DNA of 64,000 bases from Bordetella genomosp. 11 (GTDB lineage Bacteria; Pseudomonadota; Gammaproteobacteria; Burkholderiales; Burkholderiaceae_B), in assembly GCF_002261215.1 (NCBI RefSeq), contig NZ_NEVS01000001.1:558001-622000 (forward strand), written 5' to 3'. Of the stretch, positions 1 to 10,143 are shown one piece after another. The translations under genes were made by a program, and so were the position numbers. Position 1 is the first letter of the stretch; each line of letters opens with the position of its first letter. The notes beneath the pieces were generated by a model that made no database searches, was not told the DNA's origin, and saw nothing but the letters and a program-made list of their open reading frames with translations.

Positions 1-534
1 GCCGATGCTGGACGCGCGTCCGTGATACCCGATCGGCACCCATTTGTAATTGGGCAGCAGCGGATTGTCCGGGCGGAACTGGCGACCCACGGAGGTCGCG
101 TGGTGCAGCGAGATATAGAAATCCGTGTAGTCGCCGATGCGCGCCGGGACCGAAAACTCCGCGTCCTTCTGGGCGACGAGCAGGGGCTCGATGCGGTCGC
201 GCAGCGGGGAGCCGGCCCGCAGCGCGCGCGACAGGGCCAGCCGCAATGCCGACCAGCAGGCCGCGTCCAGGGCCATCAGCGTGTTCAGGCCGGTGTCCTC
301 GCAGGCGGCCAGGGCGCGTGCCGCGTCGCCGGTGAATGGCCGCATCCGCGCCAGCGCCGCCAGGTCCAGGATGCGATCGCCGATGCCCGTGCCAGGGCGC
401 CAGGCTTCCGCGGAGCCGGCGCGCCGGAATACGCAGTAGGGCAGGTTCTGTACTGGAAATCCCAGCGTATCGTCGTTGGCGCTTTGCAGCCAGCTGCGCA
501 GCGCGGGGTCGTGCGTTTCGTTCAGATCGCTCAT
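1..534 (-). CDS. fahA: Fumarylacetoacetase, N-terminal part (cut by window edge)
   Basis: Last step of tyrosine/homogentisate breakdown: hydrolysis of fumarylacetoacetate to fumarate and acetoacetate in the cytoplasm. The ATG is at 532-534 on the minus strand and the frame stays open to base 1, so 178 codons of an enzyme normally about 420-430 residues long are visible. The N-terminal SH3-like domain is followed by the family signature around residues 134-149 (DYTDFYISLHHATSVG). D134 corresponds to the metal-ligand Asp and H144 to the catalytic His of characterised FAH enzymes. It lies downstream of hmgA on the same strand after a 180-base gap, the usual order for this pathway. The C-terminal catalytic part is outside the window, so intactness cannot be judged. 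Confidence 0.95.
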   Translation of the reverse strand, partial: MSDLNETHDPALRSWLQSANDDTLGFPVQNLPYCVFRRAGSAEAWRPGTGIGDRILDLAALARMRPFTGDAARALAACEDTGLNTLMALDAACWSALRLALSRALRAGSPLRDRIEPLLVAQKDAEFSVPARIGDYTDFYISLHHATSVGRQFRPDNPLLPNYKWVPIGYHGRASSIG

Positions 535-714
535 GGTTTCCGTATCCGATAGGGTGCCGAGGTAGGGCGGCCGTTCGATTCGAGCGCCGCGAACGTGTGG
601 TCCGCGGCGCGCTCTTTGTCCTGCATGAAGGCGTGGCGTTCCATGGGGCCCACGCCGTCTCTTCATCCGCGCTGCCGGCGCATGCATGCGCGACGGCTTG
701 CGCGCCGACAGGCC

Positions 715-2043
715 CTAGGGGCGCGCGGGGTCAAAATGCTTGCGCAGTCCGTCCCAGCAGCTGTCGTAGTCCGCTTGCAATTCCGGCCATGCAAGGGCCG
801 CCGCCGTCGGCCGTATGACCCGGCGCGTTTCGAACATGAAGGCCATCGTGTCGCGGATGTAGTGCGGCTTCGATGTATCGGCATTGGATGCCTTCTCGAA
901 GGTTTCCGCGTCCGGGCCGTGGCCGCTCATGCGGTTGTGCAGGCTGGCGCCGCCCGGCACGAAGCCTTGCGCCTTGGCATCGTAGACGCCTTGTATCAGG
1001 CCCATGAACTCGCTGGCGACGTTGCGGTGGAACCAGGGCGGACGGAAGGTATCCTCCATGGCCAGGATGCGCGGCGGGAAAATCGCGAAATCCATGTTGG
1101 CCGTCCCGGGCGTGTCCGAAGGAGAGGTCAGCACCGTGAATATGGATGGATCCGGATGGTCGAAGCTGATCGAGCCGATGGCGTTGAACCGGCGCAAATC
1201 GTACTTGTAGGGCGCGTAATTGCCATGCCAGGCGACCACGTCCAGCGGTGAGTGATTTATCCGCGCCCGCCAGAAGTCGCCCTCGAACTTGGCGACGATC
1301 TCGAAGTCGCCCTCGGTATCCTCGTAGCGCGCGACCGGTGTCTCGAAATCGCGGACGTTGGCCAGGCAGTTGGCGCCGATGGGACCGCGTTCCGGCGGCC
1401 GCAGCATCGCGCCGAAATTCTCCAGCAGATAGCCGCGTGCCGTTCCATCCGGCAGGCTGACGCGAAAGCGCATGCCGCGCGGGATGACGGCGACTTCCAG
1501 GGGCGCGAGGTCAAGGCGGCCCAGTTCGGTATCCACCCGCAGCCGGCCTTGCTGCGGCACGATCAGCAGCTCGCCATCGGCGTCGTAGAAATAGCGGCCC
1601 TGCATATCCGCATTGGCCGCGTATACGTGGATGCCCACGCCGCTGTCCTCGCCAGGGCCGCCGTTGCCGCCCATCGTCGCGATCCCGTCGATGAAGTCGG
1701 TCGGTGCCTGCGGAAGCGGCCGCGCGCTCCAGCGCAGGCGATCGGGCGAGACGGGTTGCGTACCGAAGCGGCTGGTCCAGCCGCCCCCCTGGCTGTACGC
1801 CTGGAAGCGGCCCAGCTGGGCCGCGGGCCGGATGCGGTAAAGCCAGCTGCGGCGGTTTTCCGCGCCGGGGGCCGTGAACGCCGTGCCGGAAAACTGCTCG
1901 GCGTACAGCCCGTAGGGGCATCGGATGGGCGAATTGCGGCCCACCGGCAGGGCGCCGGGCAGGGCCTCGGTGGCGAATGCGTTGCCGAAGCCGGTCATAT
2001 AGCGAGTGGCTTGGTCGTCCGCGGCATGGGGCTGCGAGCTCAT
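715..2043 (-). CDS. hmgA: Homogentisate 1,2-dioxygenase
   Basis: Opens the aromatic ring of homogentisate to maleylacetoacetate with O2 and a non-haem iron. The 442-residue length is normal for the family. The N-terminus (MTGFGN, then [20 protein letters not shown]) and the C-terminal cupin with the iron ligands (PPWFHRN His, SEFMG Glu, SGHGPD His) are all visible. The ATG at 2041-2043 was chosen because the family N-terminus follows it directly; the frame stays open further upstream but that extension is not family-like. The gene is divergent from a LysR regulator (218-base gap) and is followed by fahA, so this is a homogentisate catabolic cluster. The maleylacetoacetate isomerase gene is not in the window. 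Confidence 0.97.
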   Translation of the reverse strand: MSSQPHAADDQATRYMTGFGNAFATEALPGALPVGRNSPIRCPYGLYAEQFSGTAFTAPGAENRRSWLYRIRPAAQLGRFQAYSQGGGWTSRFGTQPVSPDRLRWSARPLPQAPTDFIDGIATMGGNGGPGEDSGVGIHVYAANADMQGRYFYDADGELLIVPQQGRLRVDTELGRLDLAPLEVAVIPRGMRFRVSLPDGTARGYLLENFGAMLRPPERGPIGANCLANVRDFETPVARYEDTEGDFEIVAKFEGDFWRARINHSPLDVVAWHGNYAPYKYDLRRFNAIGSISFDHPDPSIFTVLTSPSDTPGTANMDFAIFPPRILAMEDTFRPPWFHRNVASEFMGLIQGVYDAKAQGFVPGGASLHNRMSGHGPDAETFEKASNADTSKPHYIRDTMAFMFETRRVIRPTAAALAWPELQADYDSCWDGLRKHFDPARP

Positions 2044-2261
2044 GGGTTGTCTCCGTCTTGTGTGCGGGAGCGGTGGCGCCCGTCCGGCCCGCCGCAGCGT
2101 CGATTTTCCCCGAGGCAGGCATGCCGACGCTAGATGAATGGGAAAATGTGGCCCATAGATTTCATGAATAGTGCAAAAATCCGCGTGTGGCCTCGGCAGA
2201 AGCGGCAGTCTCAACGGACCGCTCCGGCCGGTATCCTTCAACCGTACGGCCCTATCCCACC
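2044..2261. promoter_or_regulatory. Divergent hmgA / LysR control region
   Basis: The 218-base gap between two divergent start codons must hold both promoters. It contains a small inverted repeat, ATGGG-9-CCCAT (2138-2156), and the 8-base palindrome TTCATGAA (2161-2168), in an A+T-richer stretch. Either could belong to a LysR binding site. No promoter hexamers are clear enough to assign. Confidence 0.4.
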
Positions 2262-3167
2262 ATGCCCGACCTGCGCGCCCTGGACCTGAACCTTCTTGTC
2301 GTCTTCCAGTACCTGATGGAAGAGCGCAATCTTTCGGCCGTCGCGCGGCGCCTGGGCATTACGCAGCCGGCCGCCAGCAATGCCCTGCGGCGCATGCGCG
2401 CCACCTTTGGCGATGCCTTGTTCGTGCGCACGCCGCAGGGCATGCTGCCCACGCCCTACGCGCAGCATCTGGGCGGCGCGGTGGCAGAGGCGCTGGGCAT
2501 GCTGGCGCACGCGATGGAGGCGCCGCCCGACTTCGATCCACGGACCAGTACGCGCCGGTTCCGCGTGGCGATGACGGACGTCGGCGAAATCCATTTCATG
2601 CCGGGCCTGATGGAGCGCTGCGCCCGCGAGGCGCCCGGGGTGCGCATCGAATCGGTGCGGCTTCAGGGGCAGGACTTGCAGCGCGAGCTGGACGGCGGGC
2701 AGGTGGATATGGCGCTGGGCGCCTTCCAGGGCCTGGGCGGCGGCCTGTTGCAGCGGATGCTGTTCCGCCAGGGCTACGCGACGCTGTTTCGCCGCGGCCA
2801 TCCGACGGCGCACGAAGGCATGGGCCTGAAGGCGTTTCGCGCCGAGCGCCATCTGGTGGTATCGCATGCCGCGCCCTATGGCCAGGTGAACCAGGCCCTG
2901 GAACGGGCCGGATTGACGCTGGCGTCCCACTTCAGCGTGCCGCATTTCGCGGCGGTGCCCTATATCGTCAGCGCGACCGATCTGCTGGCCACCGTGCCGC
3001 GCAAGCTGGCGGATGGCGCGGCCGCGCGCTTCGGACTGGGCGTCCTGACGCCGCCGTTGCGCGTGCCGGCCCTGCAAAGCAATCTGTATTGGCATCCCAG
3101 GTTCCAGAGGGATGGCGGCAACCAATGGCTGCGGGGCCTGGTTGCCGACGCCTTCGGACAGCGCTGA
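2262..3167 (+). CDS. LysR-type regulator, probable control of hmgA
   Basis: A 301-residue LysR-family transcription factor of normal length. The N-terminal winged helix-turn-helix is clear (residues about 5-65: [20 protein letters not shown], then [14 protein letters not shown]), followed by the periplasmic-binding-protein-like effector domain. The ATG at 2262 is preferred over an upstream in-frame start because [12 protein letters not shown] is a typical family N-terminus. The gene is divergent from hmgA, the classic arrangement for a local regulator of the adjacent catabolic operon. The inducer is unknown; homogentisate or a pathway intermediate is inferred from position only. Confidence 0.9.
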   Translation: MPDLRALDLNLLVVFQYLMEERNLSAVARRLGITQPAASNALRRMRATFGDALFVRTPQGMLPTPYAQHLGGAVAEALGMLAHAMEAPPDFDPRTSTRRFRVAMTDVGEIHFMPGLMERCAREAPGVRIESVRLQGQDLQRELDGGQVDMALGAFQGLGGGLLQRMLFRQGYATLFRRGHPTAHEGMGLKAFRAERHLVVSHAAPYGQVNQALERAGLTLASHFSVPHFAAVPYIVSATDLLATVPRKLADGAAARFGLGVLTPPLRVPALQSNLYWHPRFQRDGGNQWLRGLVADAFGQR

Positions 3168-3220
3168 GGCTTCGCGTCATGCGGGCGGTATGCGCGGCTG
3201 CCCTGGCAGGGCGGCGTCCG

Positions 3221-4048
3221 CTATGCGCGCTGGCACCTGACGCAATAGTAGGTGGCGCGCTGTCCCTGCACGATGCGGCGTATCGCCGTACCGCAGGCGC
3301 GGCACGGCTGGCCGGCGCGTTCGTAGACGGCGGCATGGATGTCGAAATAGCTGCCCGGTTCGCCACCCGCCCCCACGTAGTCCCGCAAGGTGCTGCCGCC
3401 GGAGTCCAGCGCATCCTGCAGCGTCTGGCGGATGGCCAGCGCCAGACGCTCGCAACGCGCCGCGGATAGCCGGCGCCCCGGCGTGCCGGGGTGGATGCCG
3501 GCGCGGAACAGGCTTTCGGATGCGTAGATATTGCCTACGCCGACCACGGCCTCTCCCGCCAGCAGCAGTTGCTTGACCGGCGCGGCCCGTCCGCGGAACT
3601 GCTGGTGCAGCCAGGCCCCGCCAAATCGATCGTCGAAAGGTTCTATGCCCAGCCGCGCCAGGAGCGGATGAAATTCAACGGGGCCGGCATCCGACGGATG
3701 CCAGAGCACCGCGCCGAAGCGGCGCGGATCGTGCAAGCGCAGCGTTGCGTGTTCGAAGACCCATTCAACGTGGTCGTGGCGCCTGGGCGCCTCGTCTTCG
3801 GGCACGCGGCGCAGCGAGCCCGACATGCCCAGGTGCACGATTTGCGTGCCATGGTCGAAGCGCAGCAGCAGGTACTTGCCGCGGCGTCCGCATTCCAGGA
3901 CGGTACGGCCGGAAAGCGTGTCGGGAAGGTCGGCGGGGACGGGCCAGCGCAGGCGGGATTCCCTGACGACCAGCTTGACGAGCGGCCGGCCTGTCATGAC
4001 GGTCGCAATTCCCCGTCGAGTGGTCTCGACTTCAGGCAGTTCAGGCAT
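3221..4048 (-). CDS. mutM: Formamidopyrimidine-DNA glycosylase (Fpg/MutM)
   Basis: Base-excision repair enzyme removing 8-oxoguanine and other oxidised purines, with AP-lyase activity. It has 275 residues, normal length. The N-terminus MPELPEVE supplies the catalytic Pro (after Met removal) and Glu. The GRRGKYLLL segment carries the conserved Lys near position 58, and the C-terminus has the four-Cys zinc finger (CRACG ... CVRC) that inserts into DNA. It is divergent from the TPR gene with a gap of about 75 bases. The same neighbourhood (mutM, TPR protein, lolB, ispE, tRNA-Gln, prs) is common in betaproteobacteria. Confidence 0.97.
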   Translation of the reverse strand: MPELPEVETTRRGIATVMTGRPLVKLVVRESRLRWPVPADLPDTLSGRTVLECGRRGKYLLLRFDHGTQIVHLGMSGSLRRVPEDEAPRRHDHVEWVFEHATLRLHDPRRFGAVLWHPSDAGPVEFHPLLARLGIEPFDDRFGGAWLHQQFRGRAAPVKQLLLAGEAVVGVGNIYASESLFRAGIHPGTPGRRLSAARCERLALAIRQTLQDALDSGGSTLRDYVGAGGEPGSYFDIHAAVYERAGQPCRACGTAIRRIVQGQRATYYCVRCQRA

Positions 4049-4122
4049 CAGCCAGTGTAAGATGATCAGTTGCGTGTACAGATTGTGCCATTTCTCGGAC
4101 GGGACGCGTGAAGTCGTCGCAT

Positions 4123-5928
4123 ATGCATATCAAATATGGGTTCGCCTCGCTGATGTTGGCGCTGGCCGGATTGCAGGCCGCGCCTGCGCAGGCCGCGGAA
4201 AGGCGCACCGCCGACACCATCGCGCCGCGCGTGGAACGGGCGCCGCGTCCGGAAACCGACGTTATCCGCCTGCGCGAAGGTCAACTGCCTGACGTTCGCC
4301 TGACTTCCAGCATCCTGTTCCGGATCCTCGCGTCCGAAATCGCCGCCCAGCGCGGGATGTACGGTACGGCCGCCAATACGATGCTGGGACTGGCGCGGGA
4401 CGTCGCCGATCCCCGGCTGGCGCGCCGCGCGCTGGAATTCTATCTGGCCGGCGGCAACCTGAAGGGCGCGCTGGATGCCGCCCGCGTCTGGTCCAACCTG
4501 TCGCCGGGCGATCCGGAAGCCGGCACCACGGAACTCGCCCTGGCCGCGGCCAACGGCCAGACGGCCGGCCTGGCGGACGCGCTGCGCAAGCGTATCGACG
4601 CCGCGCGCGACAAAACCGCCGCCATTGCCCAATCCATGGCCGTGCTGGGCCGTATCAACGATCGCAAGACCGCGCTTTCCATCCTGGACCAGGCGCTCAG
4701 CCCGTCGGTGCGCAAGCTGCCGGCCGCGCATATGGCGCTGGCCGACGTGGCGCAGGCCGCCGGCGACAACGCCCGCGCGTTGCAGGAAGCGCGGGCCGCG
4801 CTGCAGGCCGATCCCAAATCCGAAGCGGCCGCGCAGCGCGTGCTGGAATACGGCATGAAGGTCGATCCCCAGCAGGCCGCGGCCGATGCCCGCGCCTTCA
4901 TCGCGCGGCATCCGGACGCGCGCCGCCTGCGCCTGATGCTGGCCGGCCAGTTGTCGGAGATCGGCGACTATGACGGCGCGCTGGCCGAACTGCAAGCCAT
5001 GTCGCGCCGCTCGCCGGAAGACTTCGACCTGATGTTCATGCAGGCCCAGCTCGCCTACAAGGCGGGGCGGCTGGATGATTCGCGCCGTTTCCTGGAACAG
5101 TACCTGGACGTGCAGAACCAGCGCCAGCACGCGCTCGTGCCCGGCAGCTCGGATGCCCCGGCGGCCGCCGCCGACGCGCGCATCCTGCTGGCGCGCATCG
5201 CGGAAGACCAGGGACGTTACGATGACGCCATCGCCGAGCTCGGCAAGATCGACGACCCGACGATGCGCTACCAGGCCCGCATGCGGCAAGCCACGTTGCG
5301 CGCCAAGCAAGGCAACATCGACGCCGCGCTGAAGATGATCGACCAGGCCCAGCCGCAGGACGAGGAAGAACGCGTGCTGGGCGTGCTGACCAAGGCGCAG
5401 ATCCTGCGCGACGCCAATCGCACGGACCAGGCCGTGGCGCTGCTGTCGGGTGCCGACCGCGCCATCCCGGACACGGTAGAGATCAAATACGAGCTGGCGA
5501 TGCTGTACGAACGCCAGGACAAGCTCGCCGACCTGGAGCGCCTGCTGCGGCAGGTGATCGCGCTGGACCCGGATCACGCGCACGCCTACAACGCGCTGGG
5601 CTATACGCTGGCCGACCACAATACGCGCCTGCCCGAAGCTCTGGCGCTGATCACCCAGGCGCTGGACCTGGCGCCGGACGATCCCTACATCATGGACAGC
5701 ATGGGGTGGGTCAAGTACCGCATGGGCGACAACAACGCCGCGCTGACCTACCTGCAGCGCGCCTATTCGCGCCGTCCCGAGCCGGAAATCGGCACCCACC
5801 TGGGCGAAGTCCTGTGGGCGCAGGGGCGCAAGGAGGAGGCGCGGGCCATCTTCGCCGCCGCCGCGCGCAAGGATCCCAATAACAAGACGCTGCGCGACAC
5901 GATCAAGCGCCTTGGGGTCACCTTGTGA
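4123..5928 (+). CDS. Periplasmic tetratricopeptide-repeat protein upstream of lolB
   Basis: A protein of about 601 residues with a Sec signal peptide (one Lys, then [18 protein letters not shown]) followed by a helical TPR array. Recognisable TPR units lie in the C-terminal half, for example around [19 protein letters not shown] and [17 protein letters not shown]. The function is not known; TPR solenoids bind proteins, and the location before lolB suggests a role in the cell envelope. The ATG at 4123 is used; a GTG at 4108 would add five residues, but its ribosome-binding site lies too close. The stop overlaps the lolB start (TGATG), so the two genes are probably translationally coupled. Confidence 0.85.
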   Translation: MHIKYGFASLMLALAGLQAAPAQAAERRTADTIAPRVERAPRPETDVIRLREGQLPDVRLTSSILFRILASEIAAQRGMYGTAANTMLGLARDVADPRLARRALEFYLAGGNLKGALDAARVWSNLSPGDPEAGTTELALAAANGQTAGLADALRKRIDAARDKTAAIAQSMAVLGRINDRKTALSILDQALSPSVRKLPAAHMALADVAQAAGDNARALQEARAALQADPKSEAAAQRVLEYGMKVDPQQAAADARAFIARHPDARRLRLMLAGQLSEIGDYDGALAELQAMSRRSPEDFDLMFMQAQLAYKAGRLDDSRRFLEQYLDVQNQRQHALVPGSSDAPAAAADARILLARIAEDQGRYDDAIAELGKIDDPTMRYQARMRQATLRAKQGNIDAALKMIDQAQPQDEEERVLGVLTKAQILRDANRTDQAVALLSGADRAIPDTVEIKYELAMLYERQDKLADLERLLRQVIALDPDHAHAYNALGYTLADHNTRLPEALALITQALDLAPDDPYIMDSMGWVKYRMGDNNAALTYLQRAYSRRPEPEIGTHLGEVLWAQGRKEEARAIFAAAARKDPNNKTLRDTIKRLGVTL

Positions 5929-6500
5929 TGCTCGCACGCTGGCGCGCCGTCCTGGCGGCGGCGCTGTGCCTGATGCTGGCTGCCTGCGTGACGCCCGGGC
6001 GCATCGCCGGCAGCGGCGGCGCGGGGGAATTTTCCCGGGTCGGCCGCTTCGCCTTGACCGTCACGCAGGACGACGGCAAGCAAGACGCGTTGCAGGGCGG
6101 TTTTTCGTGGCTGGACGATGGCCGCCGCTATATCCTAGACCTGACCAATCCGCTGGGCGCCACGCAGGCGCGCGTGGAAGGGCGGCCCGGCATGGCGGTG
6201 CTGAATAAATCCGATGGCACGCGCCAGCAGGCCGGCGATCCGGACGAACTGGTGGCCGATGCGCTGGGCAGCCGTATCCCCGTGTCGGGCCTGCGCGACT
6301 GGCTGCGCGGCCGCCTGCCCGCCGAGCCGCCGGCCATCCATGTAGAGCGGGATCCCGCGCAGCGTCCCGTGTCCTTCGATCAAGGGGGCTGGCAGGCGCG
6401 CTTGTCCCGCTATGACGAGCTGGGGCCGCAGGTCCTCGTGCTGGAACGGCGCGAGCCGGACCGCCGCATTCTGCTGCGCCTCGTCGTCAATCCTTCCTGA
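5928..6500 (+). CDS. lolB: Outer-membrane lipoprotein insertion protein LolB
   Basis: Receives lipoproteins from LolA and places them in the outer membrane. It has 190 residues, normal length. The signal peptide ends in a clear lipobox (LMLAAC), so the mature protein is itself a lipoprotein. The body shows the LolB pattern FSRVGRFALTV ... GGFSWLDDGRRYILDL ... NPLGATQARVEG. The start ATG at 5928 shares its A with the stop of the upstream TPR gene; an in-frame GTG one codon earlier is ignored. The order lolB-ispE-tRNA-Gln-prs is a conserved betaproteobacterial and gammaproteobacterial core arrangement. Confidence 0.93.
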   Translation: MLARWRAVLAAALCLMLAACVTPGRIAGSGGAGEFSRVGRFALTVTQDDGKQDALQGGFSWLDDGRRYILDLTNPLGATQARVEGRPGMAVLNKSDGTRQQAGDPDELVADALGSRIPVSGLRDWLRGRLPAEPPAIHVERDPAQRPVSFDQGGWQARLSRYDELGPQVLVLERREPDRRILLRLVVNPS

Positions 6501-6506
6501 GCCGCG

Positions 6507-6535
6507 CCGGGCGCGCCGTCCCTCGGCGCGCCCGG
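6507..6535 (+). repeat. Perfect 11-bp hairpin between lolB and ispE
   Basis: CCGGGCGCGCC, a 7-base loop, then GGCGCGCCCGG: an uninterrupted 11-bp G+C-only stem directly after the lolB stop. No T-tract follows, so it is not a standard intrinsic terminator. It may stabilise the lolB mRNA end or attenuate transcription into ispE. Confidence 0.6.
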
Positions 6536-6581
6536 TCGTCGATCCATACCGTACCGCCACGTCGATCGTCCGCACTGAACC

Positions 6582-7571
6582 GTGAACCTGTACGACGTTC
6601 CCGCCCCCGCCAAGCTGAACCTGTTCCTGCACATCGTTGGCCGGCGCGGCGATGGCTATCATCTGCTGCAAACGGTCTTCCGCTTTATCGGCCTGGCGGA
6701 TAGCCTGCATTTCGAGTCGCGTGCCGATGGCGACATCGTGCGGGTCGACCCGCTGCCCGGCGTCCCCGCGGATACCGACCTGACCGTGCGCGCCGCGCGC
6801 GCCTTGCAGGCGGCCACCGGCACGCGGCAGGGGGTCTCGATCGGCCTGGAAAAGCGCATTCCCATGGGCGGCGGCCTGGGCGGCGGGTCCAGCGACGCGG
6901 CCAGCACCCTCATCGCGTTGAACAGGCTGTGGAACACCGGGCTGTCGCGCGCGGCGCTGATGCGCCTGGCGCTGCCCCTGGGCGCCGATGTGCCGGTGTT
7001 CGTTTTCGGGCAGTCGGCCTTCGCCGAGGGCGTGGGCGAGATCCTGACCGCCGTCCCGCTGCCGGAGCGCGCGTACCTGGTGGCCCAGCCGGACGCCAGC
7101 GTGCCCACGCCCGCCGTGTACGGGGATCCCGATTTGACAAGGGATACTCCGTGTATCAAAATAGCGGACTTTCTCGCTTCGACTTATTTCAGCCGGGCAG
7201 GGCAAATGCAAAGCGGGCAGCCCCCGGGTCACCCGCCAGGCATCAGGCAGCTGCCTCTGTATGGCCGGAATGACATGGAGCCTGTCGTCTACCGGCGTTT
7301 TCCGGAAGTTTTCCGGGCCGCGCAATGGTTGGCAAGCCCAGGTCTTGAAGTCGTCGCGCGTATGTCGGGTTCCGGTGCGTGTTTGTTCGCCGAATTCCCC
7401 GATATGCAGGCGGCGATTTTGGCGGAGCAGGAAATAGCCGCTACAATGCGCGTCGCCGGTAAAATGGCGGATACGTCGCAAGCAGTGCAAGAGCCGCCCG
7501 TGCGGTTCCGGTTGGTGCAGGCGAGTCCTGGGTTGATCGAGCATCCGTTGCGGCACTGGATTGCAAGCTAG
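6582..7571 (+). CDS. ispE: 4-diphosphocytidyl-2-C-methyl-D-erythritol kinase
   Basis: Fourth enzyme of the MEP isoprenoid pathway, a GHMP kinase that phosphorylates CDP-methylerythritol. The start is GTG. Family motifs are present: [10 protein letters not shown] near residue 10 with the catalytic Lys, the ATP-binding glycine-rich loop [14 protein letters not shown] near residue 100, and the catalytic Asp in [10 protein letters not shown]. It has 329 residues, longer than the usual 280-300. The excess lies between KIADFLAS and [17 protein letters not shown], where about 26 residues rich in Gly, Pro and Gln interrupt the C-terminal domain. The stop codon ends one base before the tRNA-Gln gene. 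Confidence 0.95.
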   Translation: MNLYDVPAPAKLNLFLHIVGRRGDGYHLLQTVFRFIGLADSLHFESRADGDIVRVDPLPGVPADTDLTVRAARALQAATGTRQGVSIGLEKRIPMGGGLGGGSSDAASTLIALNRLWNTGLSRAALMRLALPLGADVPVFVFGQSAFAEGVGEILTAVPLPERAYLVAQPDASVPTPAVYGDPDLTRDTPCIKIADFLASTYFSRAGQMQSGQPPGHPPGIRQLPLYGRNDMEPVVYRRFPEVFRAAQWLASPGLEVVARMSGSGACLFAEFPDMQAAILAEQEIAATMRVAGKMADTSQAVQEPPVRFRLVQASPGLIEHPLRHWIAS

Positions 7572-7645
7572 TGGGGAGTCGCCAAGTTGGTTAAGGCACC
7601 GGATTTTGATTCCGGCATGCGAAGGTTCGAATCCTTCCTCCCCAG
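7572..7645 (+). tRNA. tRNA-Gln (anticodon TTG)
   Basis: Acceptor stem TGGGGAG pairs with CTCCCCA (7638-7644) and the discriminator base is G7645. The anticodon stem CCGGA/TCCGG holds the loop TTTTGAT with anticodon TTG, and the T-arm contains GGTTCGAATCC. The bases after the discriminator are CCCA rather than CCA, so the CCA tail is probably added post-transcriptionally. The 5' end directly abuts the ispE stop codon and an intrinsic terminator follows within 20 bases. This tRNA is not an occupied integration site: no repeat of its 3' end is seen. Confidence 0.97.
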
Positions 7646-7661
7646 CCCAACATATCTATAG

Positions 7662-7713
7662 AAAAAGCTGTTGAACACGCCCGCCTCGCCGGCCCAGGTT
7701 CAGCAGCTTTTTT
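7662..7713 (+). terminator. Intrinsic terminator after tRNA-Gln
   Basis: AAAAAGCTGTTGAAC pairs with GTTCAGCAGCTTTTTT across a C-rich loop of about 20 bases, with one G-U pair, ending in a run of six T. It separates the lolB-ispE-tRNA unit from prs, whose start codon lies 36 bases further on. Confidence 0.85.
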
Positions 7714-7749
7714 GTTTCGCGTTCCGAAACGACACACAGTGTCTGCATC

Positions 7750-8700
7750 ATGACAAAAGACAGTTTCATGATTTTCACCGGCACCGCCAATACGCGGCTG
7801 GCCGTCGATGTGGCCAACCACTTGGACATGTCGCTGGGCAAGATGACCGTCGGCCGGTTTTCCGACGGCGAAGTCATGGTGGAAATCAACGAAAACGTCC
7901 GCGGCAAGGATGTCTTCGTGCTGCAGCCCACCTGCGCGCCGACCAATGACAACCTGATGGAAATCATGGTCATGGTCGATGCGTTGCGCCGCGCGTCGGC
8001 CGGCCGCATCACCGCCGCCATTCCCTATTTCGGGTACGCGCGCCAGGACCGCCGTCCGCGCTCGGCCCGGGTGGCTATTTCGGCCAAGGTCGTGGCCAAT
8101 ATGCTGCAGGTGGCCGGCGTCGATCGCGTCCTGACCATGGACCTGCATGCGGACCAGATCCAGGGCTTCTTCGATATCCCGGTGGACAATATCTACGCCG
8201 GTCCGATCCTGCTGGGCGATATCTGGCGGCGCAATTTCTCCAACCTGGTCGTCGTGTCCCCGGACATCGGCGGCGTGGTGCGGGCCCGCGCCCTGGCCAA
8301 GCAGCTGGAAGCGGACCTGGCGATCATCGACAAGCGGCGCCCGCGCGCCAACGTGTCGGAAGTCATGAACATCATCGGCGAAGTCGACGGCCGTACCTGC
8401 ATCATCATGGATGACATGGTCGATACCGCCGGCACGCTGTGCAAGGCCGCCCAGGCGCTGAAGGAACGCGGCGCCGGTGCCGTCTATGCCTACTGTACCC
8501 ATCCCGTGCTGTCGGGCGGCGCGGTCGACCGCATCCAGGCTTCGGACCTGGACGAGCTGGTCGTGACGGATACCATCCCGCTGTCCGAACAGGCGCGCTC
8601 GGTAAGCAAGATCCGCCAGCTGTCGTGCGCCGGCCTGCTCGGCGAAACCATATTGCGTATTTCGAACGCGGAATCGGTCAGCTCGCTGTTCGCGGACTGA
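7750..8700 (+). CDS. prs: Ribose-phosphate pyrophosphokinase
   Basis: Makes PRPP from ribose-5-phosphate and ATP, feeding purine, pyrimidine, NAD, histidine and tryptophan synthesis. It has 316 residues, normal for class I enzymes. Signatures include the ATP-flexible-loop region [14 protein letters not shown], the metal/PRPP signature [11 protein letters not shown], and the ribose-phosphate loop [10 protein letters not shown] near residues 220-230. It stands between two intrinsic terminators, so it is transcribed largely on its own. Confidence 0.98.
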   Translation: MTKDSFMIFTGTANTRLAVDVANHLDMSLGKMTVGRFSDGEVMVEINENVRGKDVFVLQPTCAPTNDNLMEIMVMVDALRRASAGRITAAIPYFGYARQDRRPRSARVAISAKVVANMLQVAGVDRVLTMDLHADQIQGFFDIPVDNIYAGPILLGDIWRRNFSNLVVVSPDIGGVVRARALAKQLEADLAIIDKRRPRANVSEVMNIIGEVDGRTCIIMDDMVDTAGTLCKAAQALKERGAGAVYAYCTHPVLSGGAVDRIQASDLDELVVTDTIPLSEQARSVSKIRQLSCAGLLGETILRISNAESVSSLFAD

Positions 8701-8752
8701 ACGCGTTTGCCATCTTTCTGCTTCCCCGCTGGTCGCGGCGGGAAGGCAAAGC

Positions 8753-8782
8753 CACGGTCCGCATGGTGCGGCCGTGTTTTTT
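8753..8782 (+). terminator. Intrinsic terminator after prs
   Basis: The stem CACGG(T)CCGCA / TGCGGCCGTG has a 3-base loop (TGG) and one bulged T, followed by TTTTTT. It ends 36 bases before the rplY start codon. Confidence 0.85.
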
Positions 8783-8818
8783 CCGGGACACCCAGGTGTC
8801 CCATGTTTGGAGTTATCC

Positions 8819-9436
8819 ATGAAATTCAACGCCACTGCGCGTAGCGTCCAGGGATCGAGTGCGAGCCGCCGCCTGCGCCGCGCGGGCCGGGTTCCCGCCA
8901 TCGTTTACGGTGCGGGCAGCCAGCCCCTGAACATCGAGCTCGATCACAACGAGATCTACCACGCCCTGCGCAAGGAAGAGTTCCACTCCTCCATCCTCGA
9001 TATGCAAGTCGAGGGCAGCAAGGCTGAACAGGTGCTGCTGCGCGCCGTCCAATGGCACGCCTATAAGCAGCAAGTGCTGCACGTCGACTTCCAGCGCGTG
9101 GATTCCAGCAAGATCCTGCACACCAAGGTGCCGCTGCACTTCATCAACGCCGAAGTTTCGCCGGCCGTGAAGCTGAGCAGCGCGATCATCACCCACGTGC
9201 TGAACGAAATCGAAGTGGCCTGCCTGCCGGGCGACCTGCCCCAGTTCATCGAAGTGGATCTGTCCAAGCTGCTGGGCGGTGCTTCGCTGCACCTGTCCGA
9301 TATCCAGCTGCCCAAGGGCGTGACCTACCTGACGCACGGCGGCGACGCCAACCCGGTGCTGGCCTCCGCGCTGGTCAAGGGCGGCGCCGCGGAAGGCGAA
9401 GCGGCGGAAGGCGACGAAGCCACCCCCGCGGCCTGA
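8819..9436 (+). CDS. rplY: 50S ribosomal protein L25, long CTC/TL5 type
   Basis: Binds 5S rRNA in the large ribosomal subunit. It has 205 residues, the long general-stress (CTC) form, with an N-terminal 5S-RNA-binding domain ([17 protein letters not shown]) and a C-terminal beta domain ending in an Ala/Glu/Gly-rich tail ([18 protein letters not shown]). The ATG at 8819 has GGAG 7-10 bases upstream. An in-frame start further upstream would begin inside the prs terminator and is rejected. It is followed by a strong terminator before pth, the usual partner gene. Confidence 0.96.
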   Translation: MKFNATARSVQGSSASRRLRRAGRVPAIVYGAGSQPLNIELDHNEIYHALRKEEFHSSILDMQVEGSKAEQVLLRAVQWHAYKQQVLHVDFQRVDSSKILHTKVPLHFINAEVSPAVKLSSAIITHVLNEIEVACLPGDLPQFIEVDLSKLLGGASLHLSDIQLPKGVTYLTHGGDANPVLASALVKGGAAEGEAAEGDEATPAA

Positions 9437-9493
9437 TCGGCCCGACCCGTTACGGTGCGGCCCGTCCGGCGCACCGTGCCGCGATGTACTGCG

Positions 9494-9533
9494 AACCCCG
9501 CGTGTGCAATACCATACGCGGGGTTTTTCTTTT
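9494..9533 (+). terminator. Intrinsic terminator between rplY and pth
   Basis: AACCCCGCGT pairs perfectly with ACGCGGGGTT around a 12-base loop, then TTTTTCTTTT. It is the strongest terminator in the window and ends only 11 bases before the pth start codon, so either pth is expressed by read-through or its promoter lies inside this hairpin region. Confidence 0.9.
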
Positions 9534-9544
9534 ACGCTTGCGCC

Positions 9545-10141
9545 ATGTCCACACCCATACGCTTGATCGTCGGCCTGGGAAATCCGGGTCCGGAATACGA
9601 AACCACACGCCACAACGCGGGCTTCTGGCTGGCCGATCACATCGCCGACGATCTGCGCGCGAACTTCGCGATGGAAAAGGGGTTCAGCGGTTTCGTCGCC
9701 AAGGCCCGGCATGGGGGCGAGAACGTCGTCTTGCTCAAGGCCATGACCTATATGAACCGGTCCGGACAGTCGGTGGGCGCGTTGGCGCGTTTCTACAAGT
9801 TCACGCCGGAGCAGATCCTGGTCCTGCACGACGAACTGGATCTGGCGCCAGGACAGGTCAAGCTCAAGCAGGGCGGTGGCCACGCCGGCCATAACGGCCT
9901 GCGCGACATCCAGGCCGCCCTGGGCAGCCCGGCGTTCTGGCGCCTGCGCATCGGCATCGGCCACCCGCGCACGCTCGGACTGGCGCAGCAGGTGGCGGAC
10001 TTCGTGCTGCACCCGCCGCGCCGCGAGGAAATGGCCGGCATCGAGGCGGTCATCGACCGCTGCCGGGCGGTGACGCCCCTGTTGCTGGACGGCGAATTCG
10101 TCCGGGCGACACAGCAACTGCATCGCGCGAACGAGGCCTGA
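9545..10141 (+). CDS. pth: Peptidyl-tRNA hydrolase
   Basis: Recycles peptidyl-tRNAs released from stalled ribosomes. It has 198 residues, normal length. The family signatures are complete: [19 protein letters not shown] with the catalytic His, the MNRSGQSVG segment with the conserved Asn, HDELDLAPG with the conserved Asp, and [10 protein letters not shown]. The ATG at 9545 is chosen because the family N-terminus follows it; the longer upstream frame would translate the rplY terminator. Confidence 0.97.
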   Translation: MSTPIRLIVGLGNPGPEYETTRHNAGFWLADHIADDLRANFAMEKGFSGFVAKARHGGENVVLLKAMTYMNRSGQSVGALARFYKFTPEQILVLHDELDLAPGQVKLKQGGGHAGHNGLRDIQAALGSPAFWRLRIGIGHPRTLGLAQQVADFVLHPPRREEMAGIEAVIDRCRAVTPLLLDGEFVRATQQLHRANEA

Positions 10142-10143
10142 TC

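Noticed and set aside
4066..5937. Long open frame (623 codons) opposite the TPR gene
   Set aside because: Codon-phase shadow of a G+C-rich gene; it has no family-like pattern and covers the coding strand of a protein with a clear signal peptide and TPR units.
7572..7645. tRNA-Gln as island attachment site
   Set aside because: The island begins 6 kb away at ychF, and no copy of the tRNA 3' end was found elsewhere in the window.
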